The notes beneath the pieces were generated by a model. The model did no database searches and was not told where the DNA came from. It worked only from the letters and a program-made list of their open reading frames with translations. Positions 17,630 through 26,879 of a DNA stretch of 64,000 bases are shown here, piece by piece. Every line of letters starts with the position of its first letter. Within the stretch, counting starts at the first letter, position 1. Source of the DNA: Pedobacter sp. KBW06 (lineage in GTDB: Bacteria > Bacteroidota > Bacteroidia > Sphingobacteriales > Sphingobacteriaceae). Made by a program: the position numbers and the translations under genes. The DNA lies in NCBI RefSeq assembly GCF_003852525.1, contig NZ_QAJL01000002.1, positions 116,403 to 180,402 of the forward strand, in the 5' to 3' direction.

Positions 17630-17723
17630 TATAAAAAACAAAAGCCACGACATCCATCGGGGCTCTTGTATCAACTAAACCTAAACTTATAAATACTAAC
17701 CAAATATTTATGGCGCAAAACTA
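17630..17723 (-). ncRNA. Candidate small RNA or attenuated leader
   Basis: On the minus strand, TAGTTTTG (17723-17716) is a full match to the -7 consensus TAnnTTTG. It is followed about 50 bases later by an intrinsic terminator: AGCCCCGA, loop TGGATG, TCGTGGCT, then TTTGTTTTTT (stem 17664-17643). A transcript of about 75 bases would result, ending 86 bases before the serine hydrolase gene. The plus strand of the same segment carries an A/C-rich stretch (ACTAACCAAAT) and a four-codon frame ATG GCG CAA AAC TAA (17710-17724). No -33 element is evident and I know no family name for it. Confidence 0.4.
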
Positions 17724-17810
17724 AGGTTGCATTGTAAAATTCAGGTTAAGCGTATATGATTTATGAGGTTTAGAAAAAAATGTTTTCTGTGGGTTTTTAA
17801 AAGGAAAAAC

Positions 17811-17837
17811 CAGGTATATCGCTTCGCTTTATACCTG
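17811..17837 (-). terminator. Terminator of the PepD gene
   Basis: On the minus strand CAGGTATA (17837-17830) pairs with TATACCTG (17818-17811) and is followed by GTTTTTCC. It lies 18 bases after the pepD stop codon. Confidence 0.8.
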
Positions 17838-17855
17838 ATTCATTAAACCTTCCGG

Positions 17856-19313
17856 CTATTTCTTAACAGGAATTTCCTGTAAAACTTTCAATAAATAACT
17901 CCAGTATTTCTGCACTGAAGAGATTTTCACGCATTCATCAGGAGAATGTGCCCCATGAATGGTAGGACCAAAAGAGATCATGTCCATTCCCGGAAGGTGG
18001 GCTCCTAAGATGCCGCATTCTAAACCAGCATGACAGGCATTTACATTTGGTTCTGCATGGAAGGTTGTTTTATACAACGCAGTCATCAATCTTAAGATAT
18101 CAGAATCTGCATTTGGTTTCCAGCCCGGATAATCTCCGCTGCGGGAAACATCACAGCCCATATTTTCCAATGCTGCACCTACTGCATTTGCCACGTCATC
18201 TTTTGTGCTTTCCACACTGCTGCGCTGCAGGGATTGTGTAATAAACTCACCACCTTTGATGATGACCCTTGCCAGGTTTGAAGAGGCTTCAACCAGGTCG
18301 GCAATATCAGGGCTCATCCGGAATACCCCATTAGGAATCGCGTAAATTGCATTTACAATTTTTTGAAAATCGGCTTTATCCATTCCATGTTCAGGGAGCC
18401 CGGTTTCTTCAGCGCTGATGTTTAATCCAGCTTCAATGCTTTGGTATTCTTCTTTTAAAATCGCCAAAAAATCAGCAATAAAAGTAAGGAATACATCTTT
18501 TTGATTTGCAGGAACGCTAACTACCGCTTTAGATTCACGTGGAATTGCGTTTCTTAAACTTCCACCATCTACCGTAGTTAACTGTAAGTCTACTGCTTTA
18601 AGACCTGCATAAAACAGGCGGTTCATCAGCTTATTCGCATTTGCCCTTCCTTTGTGGATGTCCATTCCGGAATGTCCGCCGACAAGCCCTTTGATCACAA
18701 TCTGATACGCCAGATGATCTTTAGCGATCGGTATTTGTTTATAGTGATAAATGCTGTTTGTATCTATCCCACCGGCACAGCCAATGGTCAGTTCATCATC
18801 TTCTTCGGTATCCAGGTTTAACAGAATAGTTCCCGATAGATTGGCAGGATCAAGTTCTTTAGCGCCTGTCATTCCGGTTTCCTCATCTATGGTGAATAAA
18901 GCTTCAATAGCAGGATGGGCAATGGTAGAAGAAGCCAGGATGGCCATGATGGTCGCCACGCCGATTCCGTTATCTGCTCCAAGTGTAGTCCCCTTTGCAC
19001 GTACCCAGTCGCCATCTACAAACATCTCTATTCCCTGTGTTGCAAAGTCGAAATTGCTGTCGCCGTTTTTCTGATGAACCATATCCAGGTGTGATTGCAT
19101 GATCACCGTCTGTCTGTTTTCCATACCTGCAGTAGCTGCTTTCCTGATCACGACATTGCCTGTCTTATCCTGAATGGTTTCCAGGCCAAGGCTGTTCCCA
19201 TAGTTAACCATGAACTCAATCACCTTTTCTTCTTTTTTTGAAGCTCTCGGCACCGCGTTCAGGTTTGCAAAATTATTCCAAAGTTCCTGAGGTTCTAAAT
19301 TTTTGACTTCCAT
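17856..19313 (-). CDS. pepD: Aminoacyl-histidine dipeptidase (Xaa-His dipeptidase)
   Basis: The 485-residue cytoplasmic protein is a full-length member of the M20 metallopeptidase PepD family, which cleaves Xaa-His and other dipeptides with two zinc ions. Metal-ligand motifs are visible: MQSHLDMVHQ (His near 80, Asp), GADNGIGVA (bridging Asp), FTIDEETGMTGA (catalytic Glu pair), LLNLDTEEDDELTIGCAGG, and a C-terminal GPTIHGAHSPDECVK with the last His. The lid domain sits between residues about 190 and 400. It stands alone with its own terminator, and a TAGCTTTG -7 element lies 24 bases upstream. Confidence 0.95.
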   Translation of the reverse strand: MEVKNLEPQELWNNFANLNAVPRASKKEEKVIEFMVNYGNSLGLETIQDKTGNVVIRKAATAGMENRQTVIMQSHLDMVHQKNGDSNFDFATQGIEMFVDGDWVRAKGTTLGADNGIGVATIMAILASSTIAHPAIEALFTIDEETGMTGAKELDPANLSGTILLNLDTEEDDELTIGCAGGIDTNSIYHYKQIPIAKDHLAYQIVIKGLVGGHSGMDIHKGRANANKLMNRLFYAGLKAVDLQLTTVDGGSLRNAIPRESKAVVSVPANQKDVFLTFIADFLAILKEEYQSIEAGLNISAEETGLPEHGMDKADFQKIVNAIYAIPNGVFRMSPDIADLVEASSNLARVIIKGGEFITQSLQRSSVESTKDDVANAVGAALENMGCDVSRSGDYPGWKPNADSDILRLMTALYKTTFHAEPNVNACHAGLECGILGAHLPGMDMISFGPTIHGAHSPDECVKISSVQKYWSYLLKVLQEIPVKK

Positions 19314-19336
19314 TACTATCTCTTTGTTGTTTCAAA

Positions 19337-19344
19337 CAAAGCTA
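19337..19344 (-). promoter_or_regulatory. Promoter -7 element of pepD
   Basis: TAGCTTTG on the minus strand matches TAnnTTTG and lies 24 bases before the pepD start. CTTTGTT/AACAAAG (19322-19341) forms an inverted repeat around the expected transcription start. Confidence 0.5.
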
Positions 19345-19390
19345 GAAAAACCAGCAGGATATTCTTTACTGAAAGGAGATAATATCCATA

Positions 19391-19425
19391 AAAAAGACCG
19401 TACCGGTGTGTGAGCCGATACGGTC
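19391..19425 (-). terminator. Terminator of the SusC/SusD operon
   Basis: On the minus strand GACCGTATCGG (19425-19415) pairs with CCGGTACGGTC (19406-19396), with one mismatch and an eight-base loop, followed by TTTTT. It lies about 30 bases after the susD-like stop. Confidence 0.9.
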
Positions 19426-19456
19426 GATAGATATTAAAAAAGCGGGGGGATTGATA

Positions 19457-21340
19457 TTAATAGCCTGGGTTTTGTTTCAATTCTTTGTTTTTATTGATCT
19501 CATCACGACTAAAAGGCCTGAAATAGATTTTATCATTCCAGGAGCGGTCTTCCTGAGCAGTCTCTATCGTAGGCGTATAGGTATAATTGTAAATGGAAGG
19601 ATCATATTTGTACTTTCCTGACAGGGTTTGTCCGGCTTTAAACTTACCCGTCACCTTGATATACGTGATTTTCCGGCCCAGTGTTTCTTTGGCAATCATC
19701 CATCGGCGGGCATCATGGTAACGTTGTTCTTCGTACACCATTTCTATGCGGCGCTCATGTCGGTAGATCTCTCTGAGTTCATTTTGTCCCAGCGCTGTTA
19801 TGGCCGGCATTCCTGAACGGAAGCGGATCCGGTTTAACCAAAGCAGGGCCTCATTTAACTGACCGATTTCAATACTTGCTTCGATATAATTCATCACGGC
19901 TTCCGTGTACCTGAAAAATGGCCATGGCACAAACTGAGGCATAGAAGCGTCCACAATATTTGGGTCCGGATCAATAAACTTATGCGTGTAATATCCCGTC
20001 CAGCTTCCATTCCAGCTTTCAATAGGTCCGGAACGCGTATCTAAACCTTTGGCCGTGATCAGCTTTCCATCTACCATCAGGTCGTACTCTCCGGTTTGAA
20101 TCTGGCTTACCGGATCTACATCTCCGGACACCTTATCTCTCGGCTTCCATCCTGCGCCATCATACAGCACGGTGGCATAAAACCGGGGATCTCTGTTTTG
20201 GTAAGGCGCTGCTTTCTTGGCCGGATCAGACCAGCTGAACTTTGTGCCATCCGCCATTTCGTAATCGTCAACCAGTAAACCTACAGGGGTATTACCTGCC
20301 CAGTTGCGGTAGCCATTAGGGCCATTTGCACGCGCATAACGCATGTCGCTGCGGTCGATAAAATACCTGGCCAGGATTAACTCCGAACCTGCTGCGCCAT
20401 CGATTCCAGGTGCCTTACTTCCGCCACCCATGGCCAGACTTTTATAATTGTTACGTCCTTCTTCCGGAGAAACTTTCTCAGAAAGCGTTAATTTATACCC
20501 CGTTCCGGCATCCATTACGGCCTTGGCTGCAAGCTGTGCAGCTACCCAGCGTTGCTGCTGATCGCCATCCAGATATGCCAACGGAGCCATTGCTTCTGCA
20601 GTCAAACCTGCAAGCAAATCAGATTTTGTCTTCGCTTTAGCCTGGTCGTGCAGGTCACTGGCAGCATACAGTAAAACCCTGGATTTTAAAGCCAGTGCAG
20701 CCAATGCCGGCGCCCTTCCTTTTCCAATGCTTTTGCCCGTTAGCAGTCTGTTTGCATCTTCGCAATCTTTAAGGATAAAATCAACACATTCTTTGTAAGT
20801 TGCACGTTTGGCATTGTAATCATCATTCAAAACATAAACTTTTGTAATCAGCGGCACACCGCCATAATACCTCAATAGCTGGTGGTAAAAATAAGCGCGG
20901 AGGAAATGCGCTTCTCCCAAAAGCCGGTCTTTCAGGGCCTGGTCTGTGAGGCCATTGTCTGTTCCTGACAACTTCTCTATCGTGATGTTACAAGTCCGGA
21001 TGCGGTTATACATTTTCGCATATCCCCAGGTATCATCCACCCACCCCAATGTAGAAGGGTTAATTGTACTGGAATTGACCAAATCGATTCCCCTGTTTGG
21101 ATGGGTAAAAAGTGATTCATCCGATACCGACGACAACATCTGTTCCGAGAAACCGCCTACACTCAGGCCGTTGTAAATCTCCAGTACAAAAGCATCAGCC
21201 AAACCTCCGTCTTTCCAGATCAGGTCTGTAGGAATAGTGGTTGGTGGTTTTTCAGAAAGGAAGTCTTTTTTACAGCTTGCTGCCAGCAAAGCCATCACAG
21301 CAATTGCCCATATATATGTATTCTTGATTGTTGATTTCAT
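19457..21340 (-). CDS. RagB/SusD-family nutrient-binding outer-membrane lipoprotein
   Basis: The 627-residue lipoprotein has signal MKSTIKNTYIWAIAVMALLA and lipobox AASC followed by KKDFLSEKPPTTIP, the usual SusD start. TPR-like helices follow (LLGEAHFLRAYFYHQLLRYY, then GGVPLITK) and the C-terminal signature EQRYHDARRWM near the end. SusD proteins form a lid over a SusC channel and bind sugars or peptides on the cell surface. It is 36 bases downstream of the SusC gene and ends at a strong terminator. No glycosidase gene is adjacent, so the substrate is unknown; the locus is closer to a regulated nutrient-import system than to a full polysaccharide utilisation locus. Confidence 0.95.
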   Translation of the reverse strand: MKSTIKNTYIWAIAVMALLAASCKKDFLSEKPPTTIPTDLIWKDGGLADAFVLEIYNGLSVGGFSEQMLSSVSDESLFTHPNRGIDLVNSSTINPSTLGWVDDTWGYAKMYNRIRTCNITIEKLSGTDNGLTDQALKDRLLGEAHFLRAYFYHQLLRYYGGVPLITKVYVLNDDYNAKRATYKECVDFILKDCEDANRLLTGKSIGKGRAPALAALALKSRVLLYAASDLHDQAKAKTKSDLLAGLTAEAMAPLAYLDGDQQQRWVAAQLAAKAVMDAGTGYKLTLSEKVSPEEGRNNYKSLAMGGGSKAPGIDGAAGSELILARYFIDRSDMRYARANGPNGYRNWAGNTPVGLLVDDYEMADGTKFSWSDPAKKAAPYQNRDPRFYATVLYDGAGWKPRDKVSGDVDPVSQIQTGEYDLMVDGKLITAKGLDTRSGPIESWNGSWTGYYTHKFIDPDPNIVDASMPQFVPWPFFRYTEAVMNYIEASIEIGQLNEALLWLNRIRFRSGMPAITALGQNELREIYRHERRIEMVYEEQRYHDARRWMIAKETLGRKITYIKVTGKFKAGQTLSGKYKYDPSIYNYTYTPTIETAQEDRSWNDKIYFRPFSRDEINKNKELKQNPGY

Positions 21341-21376
21341 CTCTATATTTTTTAGTTTCAGTGGTCCTGGTTTGAC

Positions 21377-24300
21377 TTAAAAAGTAGCTTTGATTCCGGT
21401 ATTGATTACCCGGGCCTGCGGATAGTACTGTGCGCTGGAATTGGTAGATTCCGGATCCCAGATTTTGATCTTATCCAGTGTAAGCAGGTTCAATCCGCTT
21501 ACATAAACCCTCAAAGCACTCAGTCCCATCTTTTTACTCAAAGTACCCGATAGAGAATAGCCTAATTCCACGTTCTTTAATCTGATATAGTTGTTGCTGC
21601 GGATCCAGTAGGTATTTCTGGCTGCATTGTTCATGTCGGTATAATAGGTTTTTCCGCGGTTGGAAAGGCGTGGATTTTCTGAGCTTGGGTTGTCTATCGT
21701 CCATCGGTTTTTATAAGACCACTCCAGGAAATTCCCGATATCGCCGGATTCCGTTAAACCGATAATCTGCACCCCACCGGTAGCACCCTGAATCAGGACA
21801 GACAGGTCGAAGTTTTTATACTGGAGGTTTAGGTTTAGTCCGCCTGTAAAGGTTGGCGTGCTCGTTTTATCCAGCCTGATCTGGTCGTCGGCATTGATCT
21901 TTCCATCTCCGTTCGTGTCCTGAAACTTCATGTCTCCAGGCAATAGCTTCGGTGTAATCGAGCTGTAATCGATCTTATTTGCATCAATCTCTGCCCGGTC
22001 TTTGAATACACCTGCAAACTGATAAGCCAATTCTGTTTTGGTAGGCATCCCTGTCGAGCGTTGCCATTCCGGAGCGCCTGGTGTTTCATCCCAGAAAACA
22101 ATCTTATTTTTTGCGTAGCCTCCGTTTACGCTGATGCCATAACCAAACTCTCCGGCCCGGTCATTATAGCTCAGTTTAAACTCATATCCGCTATTGTTCA
22201 CTTTTCCCAGGTTTACCGGAGGCAGTTTGTCTATAATTCCTGAGCTTTCAGGGATAGAGTTCCCTCTTCCGATCAGGATTTTTGTTCTTTTGTTATAGAA
22301 ATAGTCGAACTCCAGGCTTAGCTTATTGTCCAGGAAGGAAGCATCCAAGCCGATATTGGTATTGTTTGCAACTTCCCAGCTGAAATCAGGATTGGGTACA
22401 CGGTTTTCAGACAAGGTTTGGCTGAGCTGATCGTTCACCACATAGTTTCCAAAACCTGCGGTGCTCAGGTATTGATATTCTGCCAGTGCATCGCCAAAAT
22501 AGGCTTCTGCTCCCATCTGTCCCCAGGAACCTCTCAGTTTCAGGTTGTTTACAAATTTCACATTTTCTTTGAAGAAAGGTTCTTCAGACAAGCGCCAGCC
22601 CAGGGATACGCCCGGGAAGAAGCCATATCGTTTATCTTCCGGGAAGATGTAGGAACCATCTACCCTCCAAAGGAATTCTGCAAGGTATTTTTCTTTATAG
22701 TTGTAACCCACTCTTCCGAAATAGCTCAGACGTGCCCTGTTAAACAAGTTATTCGGCGCATCGGCAGGGTTACCCACTGTCTGCTCTTTATCACTTCCTG
22801 CCACGAGCTCCTGTAGTGCAGTAGAGAGAAAATAGCGGCGTGAAGCATTGAAGCCATCATTATTTACCTTTTCACTCGTCATACCGGCCATCAGGCTAAA
22901 AGCATGTTCTCCGATTTTCTTATCGTAGTTGGCCATGGTCATCAGGTTGATCGCCAGCTGATCTCCGGCGGTTTCCGTCAGACTTGCATCTTTACGTTCC
23001 GAGCTCACTGCTCCGACCAGTTTCGGCGTTACCCCATCGGCTTCAAAAGTCTGTTTATCCCAGCTGTACAAGGTCCATGGCGTTTGCCATCTTTTTTGTC
23101 GTCCTGCAAATTTATCAATCGAGGCTGTACCCGTTAATTTTAATCCTTCCACACCCGGAATTTTGATCTCTACTTTACCCGTGGTTTGGAAATAATCTCT
23201 TTTATCTCTGTTATAGCCCGTAAGATCGGTGGTTGTCACATAAGGGTTGTAACCAAATTCGATTGCCGGTCCCGGTAAACCATTTGGCCAGACCTCCACT
23301 TCATTAGGTCTTCCGCGCATCAACATCCTAAAGATATCACCTGCACCCACGGTCGGGAAATTCCGCAGCTCTTCTCTTGCAGTAACCCCCAATGTAGTCG
23401 TGATGTATTTGTTTAGTGTCGCTTCGAGGTTAATCCTCATGTCATATTGTTTGTAACCCGTTGCCGACTTTTTGTAATAACCATCCTGATCGAGGTAGCC
23501 CATTGAAATCAGGTATTTGATATTTTCCGCACCTCCGTTGATCTGCAGGTTATGTCTTTGCTGCGGCGACCAGTTTTTAAGGGTCGTCTTGAACCAATCT
23601 GTATTTGGATAGCGAAGCGGATCCGAACCGTTTCTGAATTTTTCCATTTCATCCGGGCGGAAAGCAGCGGTAATGGTATTCCCGTTGTCAGTTCTCTGGT
23701 AAGCTCCTGTATTTTTAAAACCCTGTGACGCTGCCCCCCACTGGTTGTCGGGCAGATCTGAGCTAAAGATTTTCAACTCATTCAGGATTTCTGCATACTG
23801 AACAGAGTTCGACATCTTAGGCGTCCTGGTAGGCTGTTGTAACCCGTAGGAATAATCGTAAGAAAACTGAGGTTTACCTGATTTACCTTGTTTGGTAGTC
23901 ACCAAAATTACACCGTTTGCAGCTCTGGACCCATAAATTGCCGCGGAAGCATCTTTCAATACCGAGACACTTTCCACATCATTCGGGTTCAGGCGTTCCA
24001 AACCACCAGCCCGGTTGGGAACCCCGTCAATTACAATCAGGGCATCGTTATTTCCCAGGGAGTTGACCCCACGGATTCTGATGGCAGAACCATCATATCC
24101 AGGCTCTCCGCTCGATTGGATGGCAGTTACGCCCGGCAGGCGTCCTGCAAGGGAATTGGAAAGGTTTGCGGTAGGTGTTTTGGCCAGATCAGTACCTTTT
24201 ACAGAGGTCACCGCTCCGGAAACCACCGCTTTCTTTTGCGTACCATAACCCACAACAACAATCTCCGATAAGTCCTGGCTATTCTCCAGCAATTTCACAT

Positions 24301-24889
24301 TGATTGTGCCCTGGCTGTTCACGTCGATCTCCTGGCTTACGAATCCGATATAGGAAAACATCAGGACACCATTATCAGGAACCTTGATGCTATACTTTCC
24401 GGCAGCATCGGTGGTGGTCGCGATGCTGCTGCCTTTGAGCTTGACGCTTGCCCCGGGAACAGCAACGCCTTTGGCATCGGTCACTGTTCCTTTCACCAGT
24501 ATTTCCGCTGCATCTGCATTTTTTGAGCGGATAACAACCAGGTTATCTTCCAGCGACTGGAATTTTAAACCGGTTCCTTTTAAGAAAATATCCAGTGCAA
24601 CAGACACGAGAATATCCTTTTCAATGAGGGTAATGCTTTTGCCTGCAGGAAGGTCTTCCTCGCTATAAAGCAGTCTGAAATTACCCTTCTGTCCGAGGAT
24701 GGTCAGGGCATCTTTTAATTTCACTTTTCTGAGGTCCAGATCCACCTTGGTATTTTGTGAATAGGTCGCTGCCGATACCTGTATGCACAGGAGGAACGAA
24801 AAAACAAAGCTCCAGTTTAACATTAGTAGTATTTTTTTTCGGGAAAAGCCGGCACATAGAACTTTATTGCACAGTCCTTTTTTTTTCAT
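21377..24889 (-). CDS. SusC/RagA TonB-linked receptor with N-terminal STN domain
   Basis: The 1170-residue protein has a long leader with a hydrophobic core (LNWSFVFSFLLCIQVSAATY). An STN secretin/TonB signalling domain follows (about 55-120: VDLDLRKVKLKDALTILGQK), then a CarboxypepD_reg domain (KGTVTDAKGVAVPGASVKLK), the SusC signature LSEIVVVGYGTQKK, a plug domain with VLKDASAAIYGSRAANGVIL, and a C-terminal barrel ending in Phe. The STN domain is the part that contacts a FecR-like anti-sigma factor, and that gene plus an ECF sigma factor lie just upstream. I infer trans-envelope signalling: substrate binding triggers sigma release and more transporter synthesis. Confidence 0.95.
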   Translation of the reverse strand: MKKKGLCNKVLCAGFSRKKILLMLNWSFVFSFLLCIQVSAATYSQNTKVDLDLRKVKLKDALTILGQKGNFRLLYSEEDLPAGKSITLIEKDILVSVALDIFLKGTGLKFQSLEDNLVVIRSKNADAAEILVKGTVTDAKGVAVPGASVKLKGSSIATTTDAAGKYSIKVPDNGVLMFSYIGFVSQEIDVNSQGTINVKLLENSQDLSEIVVVGYGTQKKAVVSGAVTSVKGTDLAKTPTANLSNSLAGRLPGVTAIQSSGEPGYDGSAIRIRGVNSLGNNDALIVIDGVPNRAGGLERLNPNDVESVSVLKDASAAIYGSRAANGVILVTTKQGKSGKPQFSYDYSYGLQQPTRTPKMSNSVQYAEILNELKIFSSDLPDNQWGAASQGFKNTGAYQRTDNGNTITAAFRPDEMEKFRNGSDPLRYPNTDWFKTTLKNWSPQQRHNLQINGGAENIKYLISMGYLDQDGYYKKSATGYKQYDMRINLEATLNKYITTTLGVTAREELRNFPTVGAGDIFRMLMRGRPNEVEVWPNGLPGPAIEFGYNPYVTTTDLTGYNRDKRDYFQTTGKVEIKIPGVEGLKLTGTASIDKFAGRQKRWQTPWTLYSWDKQTFEADGVTPKLVGAVSSERKDASLTETAGDQLAINLMTMANYDKKIGEHAFSLMAGMTSEKVNNDGFNASRRYFLSTALQELVAGSDKEQTVGNPADAPNNLFNRARLSYFGRVGYNYKEKYLAEFLWRVDGSYIFPEDKRYGFFPGVSLGWRLSEEPFFKENVKFVNNLKLRGSWGQMGAEAYFGDALAEYQYLSTAGFGNYVVNDQLSQTLSENRVPNPDFSWEVANNTNIGLDASFLDNKLSLEFDYFYNKRTKILIGRGNSIPESSGIIDKLPPVNLGKVNNSGYEFKLSYNDRAGEFGYGISVNGGYAKNKIVFWDETPGAPEWQRSTGMPTKTELAYQFAGVFKDRAEIDANKIDYSSITPKLLPGDMKFQDTNGDGKINADDQIRLDKTSTPTFTGGLNLNLQYKNFDLSVLIQGATGGVQIIGLTESGDIGNFLEWSYKNRWTIDNPSSENPRLSNRGKTYYTDMNNAARNTYWIRSNNYIRLKNVELGYSLSGTLSKKMGLSALRVYVSGLNLLTLDKIKIWDPESTNSSAQYYPQARVINTGIKATF

Positions 24890-24924
24890 AGATTTGTGAA
24901 TTTCAAAGTTAAAAATCTGATAAT

Positions 24925-24940
24925 GGTAGCTTTAGCTACC
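24925..24940 (-). promoter_or_regulatory. Short hairpin between fecR and the SusC gene
   Basis: GGTAGC-TTTA-GCTACC is a perfect 6-bp stem with a four-base loop in the 105-base gap between the anti-sigma gene and the receptor gene. On the minus strand it is followed after about 12 bases by ATTTTT. It could be a weak terminator or an RNA-processing point that separates regulator and transporter expression. Confidence 0.35.
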
Positions 24941-24994
24941 CTTGAAGGTTTGGAAAAGGGGGAAAATGTTGGCGCATTTACTCCCTTTTTTTGT

Positions 24995-26065
24995 TTAGTA
25001 AATAATTACGTCATCTGCTTTAAGTTTAAAGTGAAAAGGTTTGATTAATTGCATCGCCGTTAAGGCCTCTTTGATGTCTTCATTTTTAAAGATTCCTGTG
25101 AAACGATAAGATTTAGGCACATTTCCTGCGATCTCGATCTGAACATTAAACCAGCGTTCCAGTTTGGGTTTTAACTCTTCAAATGATTCGTTTTTAAAGA
25201 CCAGCACATCGTCTTTCCAGGAAGTTTCTTCGATATAATCCTGACCTGCAATTCTTACAGGGGCTATATTTTCGATTTTTAAAGTAAGGTCACCGGAATC
25301 CTGAAGCAGTGTTTTTTCATCCTTTGCTGTTCTGTTTTCTGTAAGCGCGAATTTTTCGGATGGTTTTAAAAGAATCTTTTGCTGAGACTTATTGTTGACC
25401 GAAAGTTCTATAGAACCCCGCAGCAGGGTGGCCTCAGATACCTGATCCAGCTCGTAAGCTTTTACATTGAATGCCGTCCCTAAAACCTTTATAGAAATCT
25501 TGTTGGTACGCACAATGAAAGGACGGTTTTGCTCGTGGGCCACATCAAAGAACGCTTCTCCAACCAGGTATACCAGTCTTCTTTCTTTTTTATTGAGGTC
25601 ACTGTCGTAAGACAGCTTGCTGCCCGCATTAAGCCAAACGAGAGTCCCATCGGGAAGTGTGATCTTTTTACGCATCCCTTTACCACTCACGATCTCTGTA
25701 TCAAAATCTACTGCTTTTCTATTCAGCTGAAATAAAGCAGCAAGACAAATCAGGAACAGGCTGCAGGCGATGGCAAAAACACCAACATACTTTTTATACC
25801 AGATGGAAGGCATTTCCTCTTCCGGGGCAGCAGGTTCAAATTCCTCAGAAAATTTCAGCTTATGTTGTTCAAATAATCGGTTGATGTGCAGGTTATGGGA
25901 AGGTTTTTCTTCTCCGGAATCGCTCCAGATTTCTTTCAACACCTCCTCATAATGCAGGGAATCAGGATAGATAGCCACGAGTTCATCCAGCTCTTCCAAC
26001 TCACGCGGTGTGGCTTCATTGGCCATTTTTCGGGCCAATAGTTCTATTATTCTATTGCTATCCAT
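24995..26065 (-). CDS. FecR-family anti-sigma factor
   Basis: The 356-residue protein has an N-terminal cytoplasmic DUF4880-like part (residues 1-85: MDSNRIIELLARKMANEATP), one membrane segment near 90-113 (YVGVFAIACSLFLICLAALF), and a periplasmic FecR domain (about 120-220: EIVSGKGMRKKITLPDGTLV, with GEAFFDVAHEQNRPFIVRT), then a DUF4974 C-terminal domain (LERWFNVQIEIAGNVPKSYR). FecR proteins hold the ECF sigma factor and receive the signal from the STN domain of the receptor. It lies between the sigma gene (96-base gap) and the SusC gene, the standard order in Bacteroidota. Confidence 0.95.
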   Translation of the reverse strand: MDSNRIIELLARKMANEATPRELEELDELVAIYPDSLHYEEVLKEIWSDSGEEKPSHNLHINRLFEQHKLKFSEEFEPAAPEEEMPSIWYKKYVGVFAIACSLFLICLAALFQLNRKAVDFDTEIVSGKGMRKKITLPDGTLVWLNAGSKLSYDSDLNKKERRLVYLVGEAFFDVAHEQNRPFIVRTNKISIKVLGTAFNVKAYELDQVSEATLLRGSIELSVNNKSQQKILLKPSEKFALTENRTAKDEKTLLQDSGDLTLKIENIAPVRIAGQDYIEETSWKDDVLVFKNESFEELKPKLERWFNVQIEIAGNVPKSYRFTGIFKNEDIKEALTAMQLIKPFHFKLKADDVIIY

Positions 26066-26161
26066 TTGGACGGTTCGTTCTGAAGTTTATATTGGTTGTT
26101 TGTATAGGACAATATTTTTCAGGAAACTCCCTAGTCGGACAAGAAAAAAAAAGAAAATAAA

Positions 26162-26728
26162 TTACATGAGGTTAAGTTCCATCTTCAGGATGGCCGTTAA
26201 TTTCTTTACTGCGGTAACCAGATGGGCATCTACGGTCTTTACAGAGATATTTAAAATCGCTGCCGTTTCTTTGTAACTCAAACCATCTTCTTTAATCAGC
26301 TTGAATACCAGCTGGCATTTACCGGGCAAAGATTGTGTAGCGCGTTCCAGTTTCTTTTTCAGCTCTCCGTTGATCAGCAATTGTTCGGGATTCAAAGCAT
26401 CCAGGGTAACTTCAACCTGGATCTCATCGATAGAGACCAGTTCCTGCCGGGCGTGTTTGTTCAGGAGATTGAGGGAAAGGTTTCTGGCAATCACAAAAGC
26501 ATAGACCCGGATATTTTCCACCTCCGTCAGTTTCTTCCTGTTTTTCCACAGCGTAATCATGACATCACTTGCCACTTCTTCCGACAACTCCCTTGACTTT
26601 AATAAGCAGTAGCTGAACCGATACAAAGAAGGGAACAATCCCTTAAAAAGTTGTTCGTACGAACTCTGACTGTCATATAAAGCAATGTGACTGATCAGGC
26701 TATTTAAGTCGGGTGAATGCTTGGACAT
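26162..26728 (-). CDS. ECF RNA polymerase sigma-70 factor, SusC/SusD-linked type
   Basis: The 188-residue protein has sigma region 2 (residues 20-85: LFPSLYRFSYCLLKSRELSE, then EVASDVMITLWKNRKKL) and region 4 (125-180: LPGKCQLVFKLIKEDGLSYK, then ETAAILNISVKTVDAHLVTA). It is the type that activates nutrient uptake operons in Bacteroidota under control of a FecR protein. The gene heads the FecR-SusC-SusD set on the minus strand. A near-perfect housekeeping promoter precedes it. Confidence 0.95.
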   Translation of the reverse strand: MSKHSPDLNSLISHIALYDSQSSYEQLFKGLFPSLYRFSYCLLKSRELSEEVASDVMITLWKNRKKLTEVENIRVYAFVIARNLSLNLLNKHARQELVSIDEIQVEVTLDALNPEQLLINGELKKKLERATQSLPGKCQLVFKLIKEDGLSYKETAAILNISVKTVDAHLVTAVKKLTAILKMELNLM

Positions 26729-26751
26729 AGGAGGTTTAGGTTAGATTAATT

Positions 26752-26782
26752 CAAATGTATGAATTTAACAATACCATCCAAA
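26752..26782 (-). promoter_or_regulatory. Consensus Bacteroidota promoter of the ECF sigma gene
   Basis: On the minus strand TTTG (26782-26779) is followed by exactly 19 bases and TACATTTG (26759-26752), matching the TTTG-N19-TAnnTTTG consensus. The -7 element ends 24 bases before the ATG at 26728. Confidence 0.8.
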
Positions 26783-26879
26783 TCTTTGTATATTTACTTA
26801 AGTTCAGAACTTTCTGAGCTTAAAACTGTTAGTAGTGTTAAGCTATAGTGTTATTTGTACATTAACGGGGTTTGAATCA

